DNA of 64,000 nt. Origin: Nannochloris sp. 'desiccata'. Its lineage: Eukaryota > Chlorophyta > Trebouxiophyceae > Chlorellales > Chlorellaceae. This document shows, in pieces, positions 1 to 10,075 of this stretch. The stretch spans positions 930,001 through 994,000 of the forward strand of contig JAGTXX020000001.1 of assembly GCA_019044685.2 (NCBI GenBank), in the 5' to 3' direction. The notes beneath the pieces are model-generated. The model was not told where the DNA came from. It worked only from the letters and a program-made list of their open reading frames with translations, and did not search any database. Position numbers and translations under genes: made by a program. The stretch's first letter is position 1. Each line of letters opens with the position of its first letter.

Positions 1-869
1 CACCTCCTAGTATTCTCTGAAATGTGTTACCACCACCGCTACCGCGAGTATTTTGATTAATATACGGCAAGGCTTTAATTAAAAATGAGTGCAGACCACT
101 CACAATCAAAATCAGCGCTCCTAGAGACCCAGCCTTTAACGATCTTCCTCTCGTAGGTCTGGCCAAAGCATCCCCAAAGTGCTGTAAAACTTGAGTGATA
201 TACCCTGCAACCACTAAATCAGCTCTCCACTGCGTGATTATTTCTAATAGTTTCAGAGAATCGGAACGAATTGGTTCTGCTAGGTGGGTCATTGCTGCAC
301 AAATGTGTCCCATGACCACTGGGATAAATGGCTGCAATGCTTCTTTACCCAGTGCAGGGAGGAGTGATTTTTGAAATAAATCACGTTGTGCAGCACGGCA
401 TCCAGGGTCTGCATCTGCTGTTCGCTCAGAGGCAGCAGAAATGATTATGCCAGCGTGGCGACGGGCTTCTGTGGGGTTGTTGGAAAGCAATTCTGAAAGA
501 CCATTAATGGCATCTAGACGGATTTTCTCGCTATAGTGACCGCACTGACCCAATAGATCCTATAGAGAATAAAGTTTACAGTGCAGAGGAAAGAAGTAAT
601 AATAATGAGTTCTTGGTGAGATTCCATTCCTGGAGACGACATCTTTGAAAATAAGAGGAAGTTCTTACCTTCAAGGTCAAGTTTCTGTAAGTGACAACAG
701 CGCCTGTTTTATCCACTGCGATACTTTGTTCTTTAAGAGCGATAGAACGAGAGACAATAGTTGTATCGGTAGCATTTTGAGCTTGGGGTAGTTTTTTACC
801 GACTTTGTGCTTGGCCCGCTTAAAGTCTACTCCTACACCAGTGTTCTTGCGTTTATGTCCCTTGGGCAT
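1..869 (-). CDS. IPI1: IPI1/TEX10-like pre-rRNA processing protein, 3' part beyond window edge
   Basis: The start is the ATG at 869. Exon 1 is 669-869 (67 codons) and exon 2 runs from 559 off the left edge; the intron at 560-668 has GTAAG and TATAG ends and is phase 0. Exon 1 is a basic N-terminus (GHKRKNTGVGVDFKRAKHK). Exon 2 opens with DLLGQCGHYSEKIRLDAING and later shows VVMGHICAAMTHLAEPIRSD, an armadillo-like helical pattern typical of IPI1/TEX10. In yeast and animals this protein belongs to the Rix1 (PELP1-TEX10-WDR18) complex, which acts in nucleoli on ITS2 removal and 60S maturation. About 253 codons are visible and the C-terminus is missing. The family call rests on recognised motifs, not on a search. 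Confidence 0.85.
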
Positions 870-1251
870 AGCGACTGGAGTTTTATGAAAGATGAATTAG
901 TAGCTACTATTACCAGTTGGTATACTTATTTAGCGTGCAAAAGAGAACAGTAACATTGCGCTGATTTGATTTTAACAAGAATCTGAAAGATGCAAGCGAA
1001 TTGGGCATTTGGCGCATCTATTCTGAATTGTACCAAATGTAAATTCTGCTATGAGAATTAATTATATGCATGCAATTTGAAATCCTTAGTTTTGAATGGG
1101 TCAACAAAAAAATGGTCTGAAAACTTTTTTTCTGATTTTTGAATTCTTATGACAAACTAAAAAGCGGCCGACCATTAATCTATTGACTTATTGAAATTCA
1201 TTAGAGCATATATGACATCAAGCAGATCAGTGGGGGATATTCATTGCCAAA
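870..1251. other. Divergent intergenic region, 382 bp
   Basis: This region separates the start codons of IPI1 (minus) and the acidic protein (plus). It is AT-rich with several A and T runs. I see no ORF, RNA gene or repeat, and presumably it holds both promoters. Confidence 0.5.
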
Positions 1252-2070
1252 ATGGACGCCGATCACGAATCTCTGGAGCTGGCAATGGCCTTACACAGGG
1301 AGCTAAACGCTCCGCAACGCCGCTCGCGGCGCGAGATTGAAGAAGAGAAAGGGCGCAAGGAGAAACAGAAACGCGAAGCAGAAGACTTATCCTCATCAAG
1401 TTCTTCTGACGAAGATGAAGATGATCAAGGAGAAGATCACGGAGACGCTTCTGATAAATATGGAGCAGAAGCAATAGCACTCCCAAAAGGCCCAGCAGCT
1501 AGACACGCCAAGAGACGACGAAAAACTCCACCTCGTCAGCTCGATCCCCACGAAATCGCAGCAGCAACGGCTGTCCAAAAGGCAATGAAAGCTGCAAAAA
1601 GTAATGGTGGACCCATTGGACAAACTCATTGTAAATGTTTTATAGCTGGTATACCATGGGGTGTTATTATCCCAAAAGAAGCATTGGAAAGTAGACAATC
1701 TTTATCTGAGGCTGTGTCAAAGGCATTCGAAAAAGATGGATTTGTATGTAGAGCTGAAGAGCTTGAAATATCTATTGTGTCGGGAACTTCAACATCGGTC
1801 GTACACTTTCCAGCAGCTGGTAGGGCTAGTTCAGTTGCAGTGAAGAAAAATGGTGCTGGTGCTCTACTCAATAGTAAAGTAGAGGAAGGTGATACTAAAA
1901 TTGAAGATGCGTGTGTAGTAGAGGCTGGAGAGGGACTAAATAATAATGGAGATAAAGAAAAGAAGACTTTTGTAGAAGAAGAGGAAGACCAGCATCAAGA
2001 GCGGTGGGCAGCGGCAACACAGCATGCTCAACGTGTCTACCTGTCAAAAATCAAATTACAAAGTAGCTAG
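1252..2070 (+). CDS. Hypothetical acidic/basic nuclear-type protein, 272 aa
   Basis: I do not recognise this gene. It is one uninterrupted ORF from an ATG. Residues about 20-45 are strongly basic (RRSRREIEEEKGRKEKQKRE), residues 47-62 are a serine and acidic tract, and a second basic patch (ARHAKRRRKTPPRQ) looks like a nuclear localisation signal. Residues about 122-190 could be a small folded domain: CKCFIAGIPWGVIIPKE, then SRQSLSEAVSKAFEKDGF, then LEISIVSG. Its order, a strand pair followed by a helix, recalls the PB1 fold of AUX/IAA-type proteins, but that resemblance is weak. The C-terminus is again acidic and probably disordered. A chromatin or transcription role is a guess from composition only. 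Confidence 0.7.
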   Translation: MDADHESLELAMALHRELNAPQRRSRREIEEEKGRKEKQKREAEDLSSSSSSDEDEDDQGEDHGDASDKYGAEAIALPKGPAARHAKRRRKTPPRQLDPHEIAAATAVQKAMKAAKSNGGPIGQTHCKCFIAGIPWGVIIPKEALESRQSLSEAVSKAFEKDGFVCRAEELEISIVSGTSTSVVHFPAAGRASSVAVKKNGAGALLNSKVEEGDTKIEDACVVEAGEGLNNNGDKEKKTFVEEEEDQHQERWAAATQHAQRVYLSKIKLQSS

Positions 2071-2247
2071 ATTTATACACATGAATACACAAAAAGTAGC
2101 AAAGTAACAACATTTAATCGGCTGTTTATGCGCACTCTGTCTCTTATAACGAGAGAGAAACAACATACAACAACAACAACAACAAAATTTGACAACATGA
2201 AGAAAACACCACTCGTCGTTTTTATTAAGAAATTTCATGTATTTTTA

Positions 2248-3298
2248 TTAAAGCATTGACCTTGGACTTGGAACTATCAGTAATTTTCCAATAGCGCCTC
2301 TATTCATCAACACAGAAAACGCTTCTTTCCCTTGTTCTAAACTGTACTTATGGCTCACATTCACAAAAATATCACCCCCCGCATACAGCTTTGCCACTTT
2401 TTCTAGACTTTTCCTATATAAAACCGGATCTTTTACTCTATGTGCACCCCAATATAAGCCATGAATAGTGATATTCTTAACTAAAGCGATGTTTGCAGGA
2501 ATGGGTGGGATTTTACCAGAGGCAAAACCTACAATAATCATTTGCCCACCCCATGTAAGAACTTTAAATCCTGCTGTGAAGGAAGCACCCCCTACGGGGT
2601 CAAACACAACATCGACCCCTCCCAACGGGGCAGCTTTCTTAATCAAACTAGGTAATTCCTCTATAGAATGGCGTGAAAGGTCGATAGAGATATCAGCTCC
2701 AGCAGATTTTAAGGCAGACATTTTCGATTCCCCTCTGGCGACAGCGATTACATTTGCACCTAGAATCTTAGAGAGTTGCACAGCGGCAAGGCCTACGCCC
2801 CCTGCAGCGCCCAGTACAAGCACAGTTTGACCAGGTTGAACGTTTGCGCGGTCTTTTAAGGCCATCCAGGCAGTTCCAAATGCAACGGGAAGGCCAGCGG
2901 CGTTCTCAACATCACAACTGGCAGGGATTTTTACTACAGAGATAGCTTGAGCGATCGTTTTCTTCAGCAAAGGCACCTCCATTTGTGACAGCACAGACCG
3001 TGTCCCCGATTTTAAGGGTACGAACATCGCACCCTACTTCTGAGATCACGCCGGAGCACTCTGCGCCTGGCACGAATGGCGGTTCTTTGCGTTCTTGATA
3101 CAGGCCTCGTATTTGGAGCGCGTCTGCAAAGTTGAGAGCTGATGCCAATACCTTTATTCTGACGCAGTTGGGCGGGAGATGAGGGGCTGGGATTTGTTTT
3201 ACTTTGAGGACATCGAAAGAACGAGTTGATGACGGATCGCCGATTTTGTCGCAGACCAGCGCCTTTATGGTACGCTGTTCTAAGCTTGTCATATTCAT
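2248..3298 (-). pseudogene. Zeta-crystallin-type NADPH:quinone oxidoreductase with a one-base frameshift
   Basis: The reading frame begins at ATG 3298 (or 3292) with a GroES-like half: TIKALVCDKIG, AGAECSG-type metal-free MDR core, IGDTVCAVTNGGAFAEE. It continues in another frame from about 2960 with VVKIPASCDVENAAGLPVAF, the NADPH-binding motif VLGAAGGVGLAAVQLSK and a normal C-terminus. The break falls in a run of four T (four A on the coding strand) at 2958-2961. With one base fewer, both halves join at the expected place and give about 349 residues, the usual length of quinone oxidoreductase-like MDR enzymes. These reduce quinones or enones with NADPH, in the cytosol or organelles. Whether the indel is a sequencing error or a real inactivation cannot be decided here; the rest of the gene shows no decay. 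Confidence 0.85.
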
Positions 3299-3654
3299 TA
3301 AATTTTTATAATAATATTTAGATGGAAAGAGAGTTGTTTTGTTGTTAATCAGAATGGGCCAAAGTGCTGCAGCCAAGACAATCTTAGGTTGAACCTCAAG
3401 CCCTCTGCTCATTATTAATTTCCAGGAATCTTGTAGCTATTGTTAATTGATTATCCTAAGGTATATGTAGAGCATAGCACTGCTGGCTAAGTGCGCCCAA
3501 CTACTTTTCGTTCAGGGCTTCATCTCGAGATCACATTTGCTATTTCTTATAGTCCCTTAAAAGAAAGATGAAGGCAGTCGATTGAAGTAGTATACATAGT
3601 AAATATCCGCAGCTATGCCTTCAGTCGTGCTTCATAGGTGGTTTTGGTAAACAG

Positions 3655-4100
3655 ATGTCAACATCCGACACTGCTGTTGACGTCTTTGTGTTGGCAGCAG
3701 CACAGGAAAGGTTATGGTGCTGTATCGCTTCAAAATGGTAATTTTATTTGCATGAATAGAGATTCTGCTCTTGTGGATGCTATATTAGATTATGAGGATG
3801 AGTTAGGTATGGTGGAGCAGCGGCGGCAAGAAGTGTTCAACCAAGAGTCTCGTTGGCAAGGGTGGCGTAAATCGCGAACAGAGCTGGCTTGGTAGATAAG
3901 ACGCGGTTCTTGAATATTACTACAAGGAGGGAAGATTGCCGAAGTGACACGCAGTAGGGGAGAAAGGCAGGCTGGCAAGTTGGATAAGTGCCCAACAAAG
4001 TGCAAAACGTTGGTGAGGGAAAACCAAGCTCGCATAAACGATTCCTGAACAGGTTGCCATTCTAGAATCCATGTTCATTCGGCGACCCGATTTGTTAGGC
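3655..4100 (+). pseudogene. Helicase-associated (HA) domain protein pseudogene
   Basis: The remnant starts with ATG 3655 (MSTSDTAVDVFVLAAAQE), shifts frame near 3735, continues NGNFICMNRDSALVDAILDY and then EDELGMVEQRRQEVFNQE, and is broken by further shifts and stops. Around 3900-4010 one frame reads DAVLEYYYKEGRLPK, stop, HAVGEKGRLASWISAQQSAK, with a later stop, and near 4050 PEQVAILESM. Each piece aligns in order with the HA-domain locus at 45422-46411 (VIQFYYREGRVPKRN, VGEEGRLANWMDTQRQAKRR, TPERIFIIESM). Two of the stops sit where the relative has arginine, consistent with CGA to TGA change. An AG precedes the ATG, as in the relative. It is a dead copy of the same family. Confidence 0.8.
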
Positions 4101-4304
4101 AGGGGAAATAAGCAATTGAAAGGGAGAAGGCCTCTTTCTTCTTCTGCTTATGATGTCAGTTGAGAGCAGTGCAAAGGCGTTTATTCAAAAATTTCTTTTT
4201 CAGATACCACCCACTTAATCAGTAACTTTTAAGATCCAATGCAATTTCACGCATCTATAGCATATTGTTTAAGCCCCAGATTAGACGAGGTCTGAATTAC
4301 CCAA

Positions 4305-5735
4305 ATGACGGGATATAGTGATCAATATGATTTCCCTTCCGAAGATCCTTATGTTCCAGCACCATCTGTCCCCCCACCCCTAGCACCTAGGATTCCTACC
4401 GATCAAGAATCAAATAGACTCCCCAATTTTCTGCAAGATGCCAATCTAGCTCAACCTACTCCAGATAAAATTTATTATTTCAAATCGCCTCGCCTCGCAG
4501 ATCTCGCCCGTCAATCTCACGTCAACAAAGACCGGGCCATACTATTGAACTCTTTACTCAATTCTCTGGGCCTCCTCAATTCCCTTCATGTCGAAGAAAG
4601 CAGACCAGCTACTGTAGAGGAACTTAGCCAATATCATTCAGACACACAATACCTCACTGCCCTTGCTAATTACCAACTCTTTTCACCAAGGCAACTTGCC
4701 CAATATGGATTAGTAGATGACTGTGCCCCGTATCCAGGCATGTTTGAACATGCATGTCTTTGCGTAGGCGGGTCCATCCAAGCTGCAGCTGCTTTAGCAG
4801 AGCGCCGCTGCAAGATTGCTATCAACTTTGATGGTGGGCGGCACCATGCTATAAAGGCTAAAGCATCCGGCTTTTGCTATGTAAATGACGTTGTGCTCGC
4901 TATTCTTCGATTACTGAGTACATTTAAACGTGTTTTATATTTAGATATCGATGTACATCATGGGGATGCAGTCGAAGAGGCATTTAAAAGTACAGAGCGA
5001 GTGCTTACAACATCAATACATCATTCGTCCCCGGGATACTTCCCAGGAACAGGTGGAAAGTTAAATAGTACTAATCGTACTAGTAATAATGGAAGTTCTA
5101 TTAATAATAATGGTAAGTCTAATATTAGTGGTAAAGCAGAGGGTTTTGCACTTAATTTACCTCTAGAAGAGGGGCTTAAAGATGGTTTGTTTCTACAAGC
5201 GTTTTCCGAATTATGCAATGGTATTGCCGAACTGTACCGCCCAGAGTGTATTGTCATGTGCTGTGGGGTAGATGGATTAGCAAACGATCCTATAGGGAGA
5301 GCATGGAGTTTAACTCCGGCTGCCTATGGAGCTGCTACAGCACAGGTCGCTTCCTATGGGGTGCCTATTTTGTTGCTTGGAGGTGGTGGCTACGACTCTG
5401 CTGCGGCATGCTGCGCCTTTGCTGCTGCGTTGGCTGGTATTACTGGGCAAGCACTGCCTGAAGATGTGCCTCAGCATCACTATCTGGATAGATATGGCCC
5501 TTCTTATTCTTTAATAAATCCAGGAAGGCCTTCTTTGGCGCCAGATATGAATAATGACAGCGAGGTGGAAGGAATGTGTGAGAGCCTGCTGAGCGTGCTG
5601 CGTTCTGCCTTGGAGAAGAAACATGCTGTAGAACAGCAGAAACTGGGAGGGAATGGCGAGAATCTGGGTGGAGGGGATGGGGGTCTGCAGCGGGTTGTGC
5701 AGGCAAAGAGAATGAAGCTGGAAGCACATCGATAA
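4305..5735 (+). CDS. Class I (HDAC8/Hos1-like) histone deacetylase
   Basis: This is a single-exon 476-residue arginase-fold deacetylase that removes acetyl groups from lysine using a zinc-water pair. The catalytic set is present: the His pair H180-H181 in FDGGRHHA, D216 and H218 in YLDIDVHHGDAVEEAF, D323 in CGVDGLAND, and Y363 in LLGGGGYDSAA. The N-terminal 55 residues are proline-rich and not part of the domain. An Asn/Ser/Gly-rich stretch at about residues 254-277 sits in the loop after SIHHSSPGYFPGTG and looks like a simple-sequence expansion. INFDGGRHH replaces the more usual INWxGGxHH. The sequence is most like HDAC8 or Hos1 rather than the RPD3 pair. Substrates may be histones or other proteins; I cannot tell which. 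Confidence 0.92.
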   Translation: MTGYSDQYDFPSEDPYVPAPSVPPPLAPRIPTDQESNRLPNFLQDANLAQPTPDKIYYFKSPRLADLARQSHVNKDRAILLNSLLNSLGLLNSLHVEESRPATVEELSQYHSDTQYLTALANYQLFSPRQLAQYGLVDDCAPYPGMFEHACLCVGGSIQAAAALAERRCKIAINFDGGRHHAIKAKASGFCYVNDVVLAILRLLSTFKRVLYLDIDVHHGDAVEEAFKSTERVLTTSIHHSSPGYFPGTGGKLNSTNRTSNNGSSINNNGKSNISGKAEGFALNLPLEEGLKDGLFLQAFSELCNGIAELYRPECIVMCCGVDGLANDPIGRAWSLTPAAYGAATAQVASYGVPILLLGGGGYDSAAACCAFAAALAGITGQALPEDVPQHHYLDRYGPSYSLINPGRPSLAPDMNNDSEVEGMCESLLSVLRSALEKKHAVEQQKLGGNGENLGGGDGGLQRVVQAKRMKLEAHR

Positions 5736-5984
5736 GAAAAACGCCTTGGATTCTGTTTTTTAAATTTAATTAAATTAAATTATAATTCTGCTTAATAACT
5801 CGATTCCTGCTTCACGTTAAAGCTCAGAAAGAATCAAAATTAAAAATGCTGGCCAGTCAAAGTTGAGTTATCCACTTCCAAGAAGCAAATGACAAGGATA
5901 CGTCTCACTCTGCTGCCACTACCATTCTCGCCTTAAAAGAGAAAAAAAATATAGCTCTTTTGCATTATTAGACACTGATATATT

Positions 5985-7481
5985 ATGTGCATATCTACAC
6001 CGATGGAGCAAATTAGCTTAAGCTCTACAGTGGGCACCACTGCAGCCAAGTTGGTTGCGGCTGAAGTTTCCTCGCTAAATACAGAAACCGCAAATAAATG
6101 GGCGTCTACACACGGTGTAGGCGATAGAAATGCAGTCTGGGCACTCAATGGCAACCTCGGCAAGCTTTTACATCGCCTTGGAAGTCTAGCTATTTTAATA
6201 ACCTTTCCGTTCGTCGCTGTCTTTCTGTGGCCTGTGGTAGAGAATTTTAATGGCTCTGCTGTCGATTTTCTCAAACACATTTTCTCTACAAATGGCTTTG
6301 AATGCCTTCAACAAGCCTACCCTCGTCCGTCGTGGCTTGGATTTCGGTATCTCGCCATTTTTGGCATATTACAAGCATTTCTTCAAGTATCGCTCCCCGG
6401 CAAAAAAGTTTTTGGCCCCCCGACTCCCAAAGGCAACGTGCCAGTCTACAAATCAAATGGAATCTTGAGCTATGTAGTAACTTTAGCTTTGTTTATTATT
6501 ACCTGGCATTTGAATCTCTTCAATCCAGCTGCAGTCTACGATGCCACAGGCACTATAATTTCAACATCAAACATTTTCTCATTTTTGCTGTGCCTTTTTC
6601 TGTATTTTAAAGGTCGCTGGGCTCCTTCTTCTTCAGATTCCGGGCATACTGGATCCTTTTTATTTGATTTTTACTGGGGAATGGAGCTCTACCCACGTTT
6701 AGGTCCACATTTCGATATAAAAACATGGAGTAATTGCAGAATGGGCATGGGAAGTTGGGCTTTTTTAACTCTCTGCGACGCTGCAAAACAAGCTGAATTA
6801 TCTTCAACAGGCTACCCTTCGTTGTCTATGCTGGTCACTGTCGGTCTCATGCAAATCTACATTATTAAATTCTACCTGTGGGAGGACGGGTATTGGTCCA
6901 GTATGGACATAGCCCATGATAGAGCTGGCTATTACTTGTGTTGGGGATGTCTGGTCTGGGTCCCGTCGGTTTACACGAGTCAAGCTATGTACCTCGTAAG
7001 ACAACCTGGCACGTTTTTAGGTGGGGACCTTGCTAGTAGCAGTGATCTGAAGATTCTCTTCGCGTGTCTTATTTTCGCAGTAGGAGTTTTAGCAATTTAT
7101 ATAAATTACGACTCCGATAGACAAAGACGCCACTTCCGGAGCACCAAAGGGAGATGTCTCATTTGGGGTAAACCACCCCACAAGATCACTGCTAAATACA
7201 TCACAGCAAACGGTCAAGTGAATGAATCTCTGCTTTTAGCGTCAGGCTGGTGGGGTGTTGCAAGGCATTTCCATTACCTACCAGAGATACTTGCTGCGTT
7301 TATGTGGAGCTGTACTGCCGGTACTGCCTCAATTGTTCCGTACTTGTACTTGATTTTTTTGACTGCATTGTTGGTAGACAGATCGTATAGAGATGATGAG
7401 AGGTGTAGAGCGAAATATGGGAAGAGCTGGGAGTTGTATTGTGATTTGGTGCCCTATAGAATTGTGCCGTTCTTGTTTTAG
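5985..7481 (+). CDS. DWF5: 7-dehydrocholesterol (sterol delta7) reductase, DWF5/DHCR7
   Basis: This 498-residue polytopic ER membrane protein reduces the sterol delta7 double bond with NADPH in phytosterol or cholesterol synthesis. Family signatures run through it: VPVYKSNGILSYVVT, DFYWGMELYPRLGPHFDIK, NCRMGMGSWAF, YWSSMDIAHDRAGYYLCWGC followed by LVWVPSVYTS, SGWWGVARHFHYLPEI and the C-terminal DDERCRAKYGKSWELYC motif. About eight to ten hydrophobic segments are visible. The last two motifs are shared with C14 reductase and lamin B receptor, but the HDRAGYYLCWGCLVWVP stretch is typical of DHCR7. Two starts are possible (5985 and the in-frame ATG at 6003); the longer is given. There are no introns. 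Confidence 0.95.
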   Translation: MCISTPMEQISLSSTVGTTAAKLVAAEVSSLNTETANKWASTHGVGDRNAVWALNGNLGKLLHRLGSLAILITFPFVAVFLWPVVENFNGSAVDFLKHIFSTNGFECLQQAYPRPSWLGFRYLAIFGILQAFLQVSLPGKKVFGPPTPKGNVPVYKSNGILSYVVTLALFIITWHLNLFNPAAVYDATGTIISTSNIFSFLLCLFLYFKGRWAPSSSDSGHTGSFLFDFYWGMELYPRLGPHFDIKTWSNCRMGMGSWAFLTLCDAAKQAELSSTGYPSLSMLVTVGLMQIYIIKFYLWEDGYWSSMDIAHDRAGYYLCWGCLVWVPSVYTSQAMYLVRQPGTFLGGDLASSSDLKILFACLIFAVGVLAIYINYDSDRQRRHFRSTKGRCLIWGKPPHKITAKYITANGQVNESLLLASGWWGVARHFHYLPEILAAFMWSCTAGTASIVPYLYLIFLTALLVDRSYRDDERCRAKYGKSWELYCDLVPYRIVPFLF

Positions 7482-7663
7482 AGAAATAAGGTGTCTTTGG
7501 AGTTTTTTGGTGTGTTTTAGGGTTTAGGAGTAGAAACATAGATTGAGAGTTTACTGAGGATGATAGCTAAAATAATAAGAATAAACGTTATACGAACTTC
7601 GTTTAAAAACTGAATAAAGATCAACTATAAATAATCTTTTCTTCTCTTCCTCCTCATCGTCTT

Positions 7664-9798
7664 TCATTTTGTATATATCGATACCCTCTCCTTCCTTCCT
7701 TTTGCCGCTTCTTGTTCACATAACTCAGCATACAATCTCTGTAACCTCTCGGTCACAGGACCAGGTACGAAGTCACCACTCGTACTACTGCAGATACAAA
7801 TCTTTCTTCCATCGACTTCTCTAACTGGAATCTGCCCTGCAAACGTGCCCGTCACAAAGGCCTCGTCTGCGCTATACACCTGCGTTAGAGAAAAATCACA
7901 TTCCCTCACTGCAATGCCATTCTTAAGGCATAATTCAATCACTTTAGCGCGCGTAATGCCACGTAATTGATAAGAACCAGTTGGCGCCCAAACTTCAGGA
8001 AGAAAACTAGAAGAAGAAGAAGAAGAAGAAGAAGAAGAAGGCGCTCTTTCTCCTTTTCTTACTATGAAAAAGTTCGTAGAGTTGCACGTTGCTACAAACC
8101 CTCTCGGATCAAGCATCAACGCTTCATCCGCCCCTGCCTTTGAGGCCTGAATACACGCAGCAATGCAGTTTAGTTTTGAATGCGAGTTCCAATTAGGATC
8201 TTGTACATCTGGGTTGCCTCTACGGATACAACTAGTAAATAAAGCGATTCCTTTCTTTTTAGGACCGTTCATAGGGTCCATGTGCTTATATTCAGGAATG
8301 ATGACGACAGTGGGCAGACCGATTGTGACATTAGGGTGTTGATATGGGGTTGACTTTAATCCTCTAGTCACCATTAATCGAATGTGGATACCTTCATTCG
8401 AAGTGGTGGTGGCCGTGATGCTCTTGGTGATGGTGGAGGAGGTGTTGGTGTTCTCTCGTCCCATGCCATTTGCGTCTAAAGTCCTATAGATCAAACTTTC
8501 GAGTTGAAGTTGGGTCAGTCCAATATCCATGTCGAGTGCTTTGGCACCTTCATAAAATCGGTCTAAATGCTCTTCAATGAATAATAGCACACCCTTGTGG
8601 ACACGGATACCTATAGGAAAAGAAAAACAGAAAAAAACGAAAACACGTTGTGAAATAAAAGCTTCAAAAAGATTTGCTGATTTTCTCATATATTTTTTCT
8701 TTCTTAAAGAATTTTGCAACTTTTCTTACCTTCCCACACACCATCACCCAGCATAAATCCACTATCTAGAACACTTATTTTCGCGTCAGGTCGCCACACA
8801 AGGTCAAATCTATTGTTGAACCCATCTCTGATACCAATCAAGATGTTTTCATTTCGAGGGTCGGCAGCGTGGGCATGGGTCCCGGTGGAACTAGGCAGTG
8901 AAGAAACATGAGAAGACGAAAGACTAATATTGTGACTAGGGCGGAGAGCTTTTCTACGTAAGAATTCGTAAATAGGTCTGCATTCTTCAAGTAAAGGGCG
9001 CAAGGAAGGCTCTATATCATACAATTTAACACCACCGTCACTGTCACCACCATGGGCAGCGTCATTGTGACAGCAGCCATGTTTTTGACCGTTATCAATA
9101 TCACTATGTTGACTGCTGCCAAAGCCTGTCGATGCATGTGTTCCTGCATACCACCACGGTGCCCAGCACCCATCAATCTCCGGTTTCGGTCCAGCTGGCC
9201 AGGTCAACATCCCAGGATCAAATTCAATCTTTAATTCTGAGCACAGCATGCGCAGCGTCACCTCAGGTGCAGCTACTAAATCTTCAGAAAGAATGACTGG
9301 AGGGGTTTTCCCCATAGAACGAAGCTCACTATACAACTCTAATAACGCTACGTAACACGTTTCTTGTAGAGTAGGTTCTAAAACTTCTGAAAAGGACGAG
9401 ATAACGGCCTCTGGGCTGCGGACGAGGAGAACGTGTCGGCCGTGAAGAAGTAGGTCTTTATTTATTCCTGCTCTGTGCTTTGCCATATGTTTTAGGTAGA
9501 TCAAGGGAGGGTCCTCCTTTGATCCGATAGTTGCAGAGATTTCTTTTAGTACTTGTAGGTTTTTAACTAAAACAGCGTCTCCATCTGAGTCTTGTTGCTC
9601 TAGAACAAGATTCCTGTAGGGTCGGGGAATTGATGGATTCAATCTAAGATAATGAGCATAAAGGGGTTCATCTAGAACTAGAGACGCGTCTTTCCTTTGT
9701 GCAAAGGAGTACATGAGAGAGGTGGAGACGCAACGAGGTCCAGACCAGCAATGGATACATCTTGAATCAGTGACATCTTCTTGATCGCAAGAAGACAT
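7664..9798 (-). CDS. Sulfotransferase-like domain fused to class IV branched-chain aminotransferase-like domain
   Basis: There are two exons, 8730-9798 and 7664-8610, joined in phase 1 across a 119-nt intron (GTAAG ... TATAG), giving 671 residues. The N-terminal half starts IHCWSGPRCVSTSLMYSFAQ, a P-loop sulfotransferase-type PAPS-binding motif, followed by DEPLYAHYL. The C-terminal half, from about residue 330, is a fold-type IV PLP enzyme: GDGVWEGIRVHKGVLLFIEE, HSKLNCIAA with the probable PLP lysine, GADEALMLDPRGFVATCNST and DEAFVTGTFAGQIPV. The same domain order occurs in the plant branched-chain-aminotransferase-like proteins At3g05190 and At5g27410. A polyserine run made of GAA/AGA repeats (about 8007-8040) interrupts the aminotransferase domain. 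Substrates are not established. Confidence 0.9.
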
Positions 9799-10075
9799 TG
9801 TTGCTAATCAGTGATTAAAGTGTCGGAACCCTATTTAAGTGAATACATGTATCAAACAAAAAATTAATTAATTTACAATGAAGTGTAATCCTGTCTGCGC
9901 AGGGGCCTAAATAATCAAGTCTTTTGGTCTGTTCTTATTTTCCGACGGCAGCCCAAGCTCTGTATGGCTAGCTTATTAATCATTTCTTTAAGCAGGCCAG
10001 TGAATTAATTAAATAGCAATCTGGTTCAATCACTTTTTAAAAGATTATCAGTTCAAGAACAAGGGCGAGATCTAT

